Source: Rhodocyclaceae bacterium
GTDB taxonomy: Bacteria; Pseudomonadota; Gammaproteobacteria; Burkholderiales; Rhodocyclaceae
Assembly (NCBI GenBank): GCA_030824115.1
Contig: JAVBYI010000003.1
Location: 1-63,392 of the forward strand
Reading direction: 5' to 3'
Length of the DNA: 63,392 nt
This document shows positions 45,337-51,154 of this stretch, piece by piece. Below the pieces are notes generated by a model, which saw nothing but the letters and a program-made list of their open reading frames with translations, was not told where the DNA came from and did not search any database. The stretch's first letter is position 1, and each line of letters opens with the position of its first letter. Made by a program: the position numbers and the translations under genes.

Positions 45337-46260
45337 ATGAATGTTGCCGAATCTCCCCCGACAGGAATGCCACAGTTTGATGGCAGCGAGGCTGCCATGG
45401 ACCCTGCACGCCTTGCCGAAGCCTTTCGCCTGTTCAACCAAGTGTCGGAGGAACTCACCACCTCCTATCAGGCGCTGGAGCGCCAGGTGGTGGGCTTGAC
45501 CGCCCAGCTGGCCGAGGCGAATGCCGAGACGCAGCGTTTGCGTGAAGAGGCGGAGCGCAACCGGCGACTGACGGCGATGGGCGAAATGGCCGCCCAGTTG
45601 GCGCATCAACTGCGCACCCCGATTGCCGCAGCGCTGCTCTACGCGGGCAATCTGGAAAACCCGGACATTCCGACCGGCACCCGGATCAGCATCGCACAAA
45701 AAACCGTCGGTCGCCTCAAACATCTTGAACGCCTGATCCAGGACATGCTGCTGTTTGCACGCGGTGAAGTGCTGGGGCGCGATACCTTTCCGGTCGATGA
45801 TCTGTTCGCCGAGTTGGCGCACACCTTCGAGCCGCTGGCACAGCAGCGTGGTGTAGCGTTCCAGATGGCCAAGGTGCCGCCGGGGCTGATGCTCACCGGC
45901 AATCGCAAGGCACTGACCGGGGCGCTCACCAATTTGCTGGAAAACGCGCTGCAGGTGGTCTCGCTAAGCGGTGGTCAGGTCAGCCTGGGGGTTGATGTCA
46001 CTGAAGAACGTCTGGCCTTTACCGTTAAAGACAATGGGCCGGGCATGCCGCCCGATGTGGTGGCACGCTTGTTCGAACCTTTCTTTACCACGCGCGCCGA
46101 AGGCACCGGGCTCGGCTTGGCGATTGCGCGCGGCGTGGCACGGGCGCATGGCGGGGGGATCGACGTGGTTTCCGAACCAGGCCAGGGCACCGAATTCGTA
46201 CTGACGGTCAGCCGAGGGGCGGGCAGTGAGCCAACACTAACACTGATGGAGTCAAGTTGA
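45337..46260 (+). CDS. fleS: flagellar sensor kinase FleS (FlrB type)
   Basis: Cytoplasmic histidine kinase that phosphorylates FleR to turn on sigma-54-dependent flagellar genes. There is no membrane helix. An N-terminal coiled-coil region (about 30-80) leads to the H-box with His90 in L-A-H-Q-L-R-T-P, then N-L-L-E-N-A, D-N-G-P-G-M-P and G-T-G-L-G-L-A. ATG 45337 (307 residues) is chosen; the longer frame from 45193 would run through the fliF promoter and the repeat copy. fleR begins one base after its stop. Confidence 0.92.
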   Translation: MNVAESPPTGMPQFDGSEAAMDPARLAEAFRLFNQVSEELTTSYQALERQVVGLTAQLAEANAETQRLREEAERNRRLTAMGEMAAQLAHQLRTPIAAALLYAGNLENPDIPTGTRISIAQKTVGRLKHLERLIQDMLLFARGEVLGRDTFPVDDLFAELAHTFEPLAQQRGVAFQMAKVPPGLMLTGNRKALTGALTNLLENALQVVSLSGGQVSLGVDVTEERLAFTVKDNGPGMPPDVVARLFEPFFTTRAEGTGLGLAIARGVARAHGGGIDVVSEPGQGTEFVLTVSRGAGSEPTLTLMESS

Positions 46261-46261
46261 G

Positions 46262-47668
46262 ATGGCCAAAGCGCCCATGAACATTCTGGTGGTGGAAGAC
46301 GACGAAGCTCTGCGCGATGCCCTGCTGATTACGCTGGAAGCGGCGGGACATCAGGCCACCGGCGCCGATGGCGGCCCGGCGGCATTGACGATGCTGGATC
46401 GGAAAGCCTTTCACATGGTGGTCTCCGATTTGCGCATGGCGCCGATGGATGGTTTGCAACTGCTGGGCGAGATTCGTACGCGCAAGCCCGGGCTGCCGGT
46501 GATGCTGATGACGGCGTTTGGTGATGTCGACAAGGCGGTTGCGGCCATGCGTGGCGGCGCCTGCGATTTCATGCTCAAACCGTTTGAACCCAAAGCCCTG
46601 CTGGACCAGATCGAGCGCTATGCCATTCCACCGGCTGCCGAGGGCGTCGTGGCGGCTGACCCGAGAACCCGTGAAGTGCTGCTGCTGGCGGCGCGGGTGG
46701 CGAAGAGCGATGCCACGATCATGCTCACCGGCGAGTCGGGCACCGGCAAGGAAGTCTTTGCCCGTTACATTCATGACCAGTCGCAACGTAGCAAGGGGCC
46801 GTTTGTGGCGATCAACTGCGCAGCGATTCCAGACAATCTGCTTGAGGCTACGCTATTTGGCCACGAGAAAGGGGCCTTTACCGGGGCGCAAAGCGCGCAG
46901 CCGGGCAAGTTTGAGCAAGCCGACAAGGGCACCCTGCTGCTCGACGAAATTTCGGAAATGCCACTTGCCCTGCAAGCCAAACTGCTACGTGTGTTGCAGG
47001 AGCGCGAAGTGGAACGCGTCGGCGGCAAGAAGCCGGTGCCAATCGATATTCGTGTCGTTGCCACCTCGAACCGCAACATGGCATCAGAAGTCGCCGCTGG
47101 CCGTTTCCGCGAAGACCTTTTCTATCGACTGAACGTTTTCCCTCTGGCGATTCCCAGCCTGCGTGAACGTCCGGGCGACGTCGTCCCGCTGGCCAAGCAC
47201 TTCCTCGCCATGCACGGCGCACGCCTTGGTCGGGTCGGACACGTCTCCGCTTCCGCAGCGGCAAAACTTGCCGCCCATGCCTGGCCGGGCAATGTGCGTG
47301 AGCTGGAAAACGTCATGCAGCGGGCGCTGATCCTTGCGCCCGGCGACAGCATCGAGGCTGAACACCTGCTTCTGCCGGATGCAGCGATGCCCGCGCCGAT
47401 ATTTTCTGTGGCACCCGCAGCAAGCATGGAACCGCTTGCCGTCCCGCCAGCGCCGACTTTTGCCGCTGTGCCAACGCCGGCCGCCCCAGCGGGGGCCCCG
47501 GCCAACATGCGCGATCTGGAGCGCCAGCACATTCTGGACACGCTTGCGAAAGTCGGTGGATCGCGCAAAAAGGCCATTGATTTACTGGGCATTTCCGAGC
47601 GAACGCTGCGCTACAAGCTGGCGCAGTATCGTGAAGAGGGCTACTATAAGACGGACGAAGTTGATTGA
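46262..47668 (+). CDS. fleR: sigma-54-dependent response regulator FleR (FlrC type)
   Basis: Activates sigma-54 promoters of middle flagellar genes. The receiver domain (1-120) has D56 in V-V-S-D-L-R-M-A-P-M-D-G. The AAA+ domain (about 135-360) has G-E-S-G-T-G-K and the sigma-54-contacting G-A-F-T-G-A near 203. The Fis-type helix-turn-helix ends the protein (K-K-A-I-D-L-L-G-I-S-E-R-T-L-R-Y-K-L). The linker between AAA+ and helix-turn-helix carries AVPPAPTF from an inverted repeat copy. Its likely targets here are the sigma-54 sites before flgB, fliF, fliE and one flagellin. Confidence 0.94.
   Translation: MAKAPMNILVVEDDEALRDALLITLEAAGHQATGADGGPAALTMLDRKAFHMVVSDLRMAPMDGLQLLGEIRTRKPGLPVMLMTAFGDVDKAVAAMRGGACDFMLKPFEPKALLDQIERYAIPPAAEGVVAADPRTREVLLLAARVAKSDATIMLTGESGTGKEVFARYIHDQSQRSKGPFVAINCAAIPDNLLEATLFGHEKGAFTGAQSAQPGKFEQADKGTLLLDEISEMPLALQAKLLRVLQEREVERVGGKKPVPIDIRVVATSNRNMASEVAAGRFREDLFYRLNVFPLAIPSLRERPGDVVPLAKHFLAMHGARLGRVGHVSASAAAKLAAHAWPGNVRELENVMQRALILAPGDSIEAEHLLLPDAAMPAPIFSVAPAASMEPLAVPPAPTFAAVPTPAAPAGAPANMRDLERQHILDTLAKVGGSRKKAIDLLGISERTLRYKLAQYREEGYYKTDEVD
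47260..47272. repeat. GGCAA-N3-TTGCC palindrome inside fleR
   Basis: GGCAAAACTTGCC within fleR, encoding part of A-A-A-K-L-A-A. This copy may be explained by coding sequence alone. Confidence 0.35.
47437..47461 (-). repeat. 25-bp interspersed repeat, copy 10 (inside fleR)
   Basis: Reverse copy with central bases GGG, read in frame as AVPPAPTF in the linker before the DNA-binding domain. Confidence 0.9.
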
Positions 47669-47700
47669 ACCGGCGCGTGAGTTGCAAATGACTTTTCAGG

Positions 47701-47716
47701 CGGCACGGAGTTTGCT
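47701..47716 (+). promoter_or_regulatory. sigma-54-like site overlapping the fliE leader
   Basis: CGGCACGGAGTTTGCT has GG and GC at the correct sigma-54 spacing and differs from the consensus chiefly by C for the T of TGG. The start site would be near 47727, only three bases before ATG 47730, so the SD AAGGGA would not be in the message. The site may be real with a near-leaderless transcript, or a chance match. Confidence 0.4.
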
Positions 47717-47729
47717 ATAAAGGGACATC

Positions 47730-48056
47730 ATGGCAATCGATACTCGTAACCTCGAACAAATGCTTTCCGAACTGCGTGCGGCCAGTGCCGTTGCAGGTGG
47801 TAAGTCCGCGTCAGCCGTTCAGGACGCCTCCGGCGCCGATTTCGGTCTAGCCCTCAAGTCCGCCATCGATCAGGTGAACACCGCACAGCAGCAGGCGCAG
47901 CAGATGGCCGAAGGTTTTGCCAGTGGTCAGGAAAATGTCAATGTGCAGGATGTCATGATCAACCTGCAAAAGGCCAGCCTGTCATTCCAGCAGATGGTTC
48001 AGGTGAGGAACAAGCTTGTCTCGGCCTATCAGGATGTGATGAACATGCCGGTCTGA
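47730..48056 (+). CDS. fliE: MS ring-rod junction protein FliE
   Basis: Joins the MS ring to the rod and is the first exported substrate. The 108-residue product has the conserved C-terminal half V-Q-D-V-M-I-N-L-Q-K-A-S-L-S-F-Q and V-R-N-K-L-V-S-A-Y-Q-D-V-M-N-M. Here it follows fleS-fleR on the strand opposite to fliF, unlike the common fliE-fliF order. ATG 47730 has SD AAGGGA; ATG 47760 has none. A terminator hairpin follows within the end of ycgR. Confidence 0.95.
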   Translation: MAIDTRNLEQMLSELRAASAVAGGKSASAVQDASGADFGLALKSAIDQVNTAQQQAQQMAEGFASGQENVNVQDVMINLQKASLSFQQMVQVRNKLVSAYQDVMNMPV

Positions 48057-48075
48057 TTCGACCTGCGTTCGCCTA

Positions 48076-48855
48076 TCAGCCCAGCCCGCTTTCGCGGGCT
48101 TTTCTTTCCCGTTCGACCTTGATGATGTAGCGCTGGATGAGCGTTGCCATCGGCCCCGGCAGCTTCACGAATTCGCAACCGGCACGCCGCGTGTGCGCAC
48201 CGCTTCTCAGGACGACGTCGAAGACACTGCGGATGCGCAGGGTGCCGACGACAAAGCCTACCTCGGGCAGATCGACGCGACAACTGGGCAACTCCATATC
48301 ACGCTCGAAAGGGATGCCTTTGTCGGGTGCCGTGACGCCCAGTCCACCACCGCTGATGTCGAAGACATTGGCTTCATGGATATGCACAGTGCCGTCTGCC
48401 AGACGAATCGGCATCGTGCATTTGAGCGGGCGCATGATGGGTGTGACCAGCCGATAGAACTCGCGCCGCTGCAAGCGCAGCACCTCGTCGGGCAGTGCGC
48501 AGCGAAATGCGGTACGGCCTTCGTATTCGACCTTGCTGAAGCCGCGCAGGATGAACTGCACGCGAACCTTCTCAAGCGTCGAGACACAAAAATGCTTTTC
48601 GGCATCCAGCGCCTTGCGATTCATCTCGCTGCTGGGGCCATAGTCGAGGATCAGATGGTCATCGCCGACCTTGGCCAGCGTGGTGAGCAGCATGTCCTTG
48701 CCTTCATTGAAAAACACCGTGATTTGCGAGACGTGGTCGTACAAGCCGCGCAATACCACCTGGACTTCGGCATGGGTGCGCAGCATGTACTGGTTGAACT
48801 CGCCGGGTTCAAGCAGGGCAGTGGCAGGAGACGCTGTTGATGTTTCATTGACCAT
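48076..48855 (-). CDS. ycgR: flagellar brake protein YcgR, c-di-GMP-binding PilZ
   Basis: Slows or biases the motor when bound to cyclic di-GMP. The N-terminal YcgR domain (about 15-120) precedes a PilZ domain with R131-E-F-Y-R135 (RxxxR) and D-I-S-G-G-G-L-G at 166-173, both ligand-binding signatures. The protein has 259 residues. It is the last gene of the flaG-fliD-fliS-fliT-fliK2-flhX run on this strand, starting 14 bp after the flhB-like gene. It ties motility to the motile/sessile switch. Confidence 0.92.
   Translation of the reverse strand: MVNETSTASPATALLEPGEFNQYMLRTHAEVQVVLRGLYDHVSQITVFFNEGKDMLLTTLAKVGDDHLILDYGPSSEMNRKALDAEKHFCVSTLEKVRVQFILRGFSKVEYEGRTAFRCALPDEVLRLQRREFYRLVTPIMRPLKCTMPIRLADGTVHIHEANVFDISGGGLGVTAPDKGIPFERDMELPSCRVDLPEVGFVVGTLRIRSVFDVVLRSGAHTRRAGCEFVKLPGPMATLIQRYIIKVERERKARESGLG
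48083..48107 (+). terminator. rho-independent terminator after fliE
   Basis: AGCCCGC and GCGGGCT pair around a TTTC loop, followed by TTTCTTT. The hairpin lies within the last codons of the convergent ycgR. Confidence 0.8.
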
Positions 48856-48869
48856 GGCTGAGCCTGATT

Positions 48870-49184
48870 CTATTCCACCGGCAGCTGGAGGCTGGGTGGC
48901 GGTGTGCTGACGCCTTTCTGTTCAACCTGATAAAGCCAGGCCAACAGTTCGGCAACGGCAACATACAGGACCGGCGGGATATGATCGTCAAGGTCTACCT
49001 GGGAGAGCAGGGTGACGAGTTCGGGGGATTCATGGACATAGACGCCATGTTCTTTCGCGCGGGCGATGATTTCATCCGCGATCAACCCCCGTCCCTTGGC
49101 CACGACTTTCGGGGCACTGTCGCCCGGAGCGTATTTCAACGCAACGGCCAGTGAGCGTTCATCCTTGCCCGGCAGGGTACTCAT
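48870..49184 (-). CDS. FlhB C-terminal-domain paralogue (FlhX type)
   Basis: A 104-residue soluble protein matching the cytoplasmic export-switch domain of FlhB (A-V-A-L-K-Y, then P-K-V-V-A-K-G-R-G-L-I-A and H-G-V-Y-V-H-E). No membrane helices are present. It starts just where the self-cleavage NPTH would be; that motif is missing, so the protein resembles the released C-terminal fragment of FlhB. In Helicobacter a similar FlhX can replace this fragment. It overlaps the upstream fliK-like gene by four bases, so the pair is probably made together. Confidence 0.85.
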   Translation of the reverse strand: MSTLPGKDERSLAVALKYAPGDSAPKVVAKGRGLIADEIIARAKEHGVYVHESPELVTLLSQVDLDDHIPPVLYVAVAELLAWLYQVEQKGVSTPPPSLQLPVE

Positions 49185-50317
49185 GGACGGGCAGGTTCCG
49201 CTTCATGCTTCACTTGCAGCGCAATCAGCGGCACGCCGGCCGCTTCCATTGCCTTGGCCAGTTCCGGTGCCTCATCGCGCAAGTCAGCGGCACTGGCGCC
49301 ATAGGGCGTAGCCAGCGTGATGCGTACGCCTTGTGCGGTCAGTTGCAGTTTGGCATCGACGCGCCCCAGGCGTGGCGTGGTCAGCGATAGTGAGGTACTC
49401 CACTGGGGCGTTTCAGCTTCGCTGCCATCCGTTTCACGTTCATTTTCCAGCTCAATCGTCCAGTCCATTGTCTGCTGTGGCCAGACTTCGCCATGCCAGC
49501 ACATGCGGTTGGTGGCCAGGGTTTCGAGCTGTTGCTGGACGAGTGGACGCAGATCATCGGCAACGGGGGGTGCAGACGCGGCAGTTTGTGCTGCTGGTGC
49601 CGTCCCGCCAGCGCCGACTTTTTCAGCACTGCCCTGCAATGTTTGCAGGATGGTGTTGGCATTGACCTGGCGGTCGGTTTTCCCGGTAACTTCGGCAAGG
49701 GCCTGCTGGAGTGCGTTTGTGTTGGAAAGTTGTCCTTGCGGTTCCTGGAGCAATTGTGCGAGCGGCCGCTGGCCATTGATCCACTGCGACTGGTGGGATT
49801 CATAGAACAAGCCGCTTTGTGCGACGGATTTCGCCAGCATGGGCGCTAGCTGCGTGGCAGCATTTTGTATTGTGGGCGGTGCCATCAGCAGTGGTTGACC
49901 ACGATTCAAACGAGCCGGAACACTGGCGCCGCCTTCATCAGGAAGCAGCCCACTGATCATTCGGCCGGCGGGGCTGAACTTGGCAAATTCGTAGGGGGCG
50001 TTGGCACTGCCAGAAGCCGTGCCTCCCTCGACCTGCTTGGCAATGATGGCCTTGGCCGAGCGGTCGATGACCACCAGTTCAAGTTCGTCTCCCGCCTTTG
50101 CACTCTCGGGAAGCTGCAGCGTGAGTTGCTTGCCGGCAACCAGTGCCTTGTAGGAGTTGTCCGGCAGAACTTCCTGAATGCGTGCCGTGAAAGTCTGTCC
50201 CTGACGTAACTCCGGCAGATCGCTGGCAATCTCGTGCACCGGATGTATCGGTTGCAGGAGATTCGATTCCGCCTGCATGCGCATGCGGAGACCGACATCG
50301 GGTGGGATCAGCGCCAT
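49181..50317 (-). CDS. second FliK-like hook-length control domain protein
   Basis: A 378-residue protein whose C-terminal part has a FliK-type domain (W-S-T-S-L-S-L-T-T-P-R-L-G-R-V-D-A-K-L). The N-terminal region has an OB-like stretch (F-T-A-R-I-Q-E-V-L-P-D-N-S-Y-K-A-L) followed by low-complexity sequence. It overlaps the flhB-like gene by four bases, giving a fliK-like/flhB-like pair separate from fliK and flhB elsewhere in the window. A repeat copy encodes KVGAGGTA at the middle. It may fine-tune substrate switching; the role is inferred. Confidence 0.82.
   Translation of the reverse strand: MALIPPDVGLRMRMQAESNLLQPIHPVHEIASDLPELRQGQTFTARIQEVLPDNSYKALVAGKQLTLQLPESAKAGDELELVVIDRSAKAIIAKQVEGGTASGSANAPYEFAKFSPAGRMISGLLPDEGGASVPARLNRGQPLLMAPPTIQNAATQLAPMLAKSVAQSGLFYESHQSQWINGQRPLAQLLQEPQGQLSNTNALQQALAEVTGKTDRQVNANTILQTLQGSAEKVGAGGTAPAAQTAASAPPVADDLRPLVQQQLETLATNRMCWHGEVWPQQTMDWTIELENERETDGSEAETPQWSTSLSLTTPRLGRVDAKLQLTAQGVRITLATPYGASAADLRDEAPELAKAMEAAGVPLIALQVKHEAEPARP
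49598..49622 (-). repeat. 25-bp interspersed repeat, copy 11 (inside second fliK-like gene)
   Basis: The copy lies in the same direction as the gene, has central bases GGG, and encodes KVGAGGTA in frame. Confidence 0.9.
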
Positions 50318-50361
50318 AAGTAGTTGCTCTGCAAGGCGAGCACAGACGCAATCAGTGGAAC

Positions 50362-50715
50362 TTAACCGCCGGCGCTACTGGTACCGTAGGCTTGATCAAC
50401 CCGACGCTTACGCGCGTCACCTGACAGGAAGCGTCGGACCTCCTCCATCCACGGTTCGGTATGACGACGTACCTCGGCATCGTCTTGCAGGATGCGCTGG
50501 ATAAGCGTGCGTTTTTTCTCTGTCTCCTGCGGCGTTGGCATCGCATTGTCCGCCTCACTCATCAGGGATTTTCTGAGGCTGACGACAGAGTGTTCAAGAT
50601 CGACCAGGCGGTCCCAGTCATTGTCGCGGGCGGCCTCCACCATACGGGCGGAAAGGGCGCTCATTTGTTCGTAGATTTCGATCTGTGCAGGCATCATGGC
50701 AATGTTAAGCATCAT
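50362..50715 (-). CDS. fliT: flagellar export chaperone FliT
   Basis: Small helical chaperone for the filament cap FliD. ATG 50715 gives 117 residues (M-M-L-N-I-A-M-M-P-A-Q), overlapping the fliS stop by four bases. The core is a helix bundle with D-W-D-R-L-V-D-L-E. The C-terminal tail is charged. FliT is poorly conserved, so the call leans on order (fliD-fliS-fliT) and on the helical N-terminal pattern. Confidence 0.85.
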   Translation of the reverse strand: MMLNIAMMPAQIEIYEQMSALSARMVEAARDNDWDRLVDLEHSVVSLRKSLMSEADNAMPTPQETEKKRTLIQRILQDDAEVRRHTEPWMEEVRRFLSGDARKRRVDQAYGTSSAGG

Positions 50716-51137
50716 TGACCTTTCGGGGTCGCGGAAAGAACTGCGGGATCGTCCGTTATTTTTTCCCATGCCGACTTGAGTTCCTGCAAAAGGCTGGTTA
50801 CTTCACGAAGTGCGGCCGGATCGTTCTTCAGATTCGCGTATAGCAGACGTTGTCCCATGTATTCGTAGAGCGCTTCAAGGCGCTCGGCGATCTCGCCACC
50901 ACTTTGCAGGTCGAGACTTGCCTGCAGACCGTTGGCGATGATGTCGATGGCTTTGGAGATGGCACTCCCCTTGGCGGCGATCTCCTTGTTTTCCATGTGT
51001 CGCTGGGCATTGGCAATCGCCAGTAGCGCACCATCGAAAAGCATGACGACAAGTTTGTGCGGCGAAGCACTGTCAAGCTGTGTTTCAAGACCGACCTTGC
51101 GATAGGCGGCGGCTGGATCCGATGATGACGGAAACAT
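50712..51137 (-). CDS. fliS: flagellin export chaperone FliS
   Basis: Binds flagellin C-termini in the cytoplasm and prevents early polymerisation. The 141-residue product has the family pattern A-Y-R-K-V-G-L-E-T-Q-L, S-P-H-K-L-V-V-M-L-F-D-G-A-L and Y-E-Y-M. It is 17 bp behind fliD. Its partners here are the two flagellins just upstream. Confidence 0.96.
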   Translation of the reverse strand: MFPSSSDPAAAYRKVGLETQLDSASPHKLVVMLFDGALLAIANAQRHMENKEIAAKGSAISKAIDIIANGLQASLDLQSGGEIAERLEALYEYMGQRLLYANLKNDPAALREVTSLLQELKSAWEKITDDPAVLSATPKGQ

Positions 51138-51154
51138 GATGCTCCTCTGAAGCG

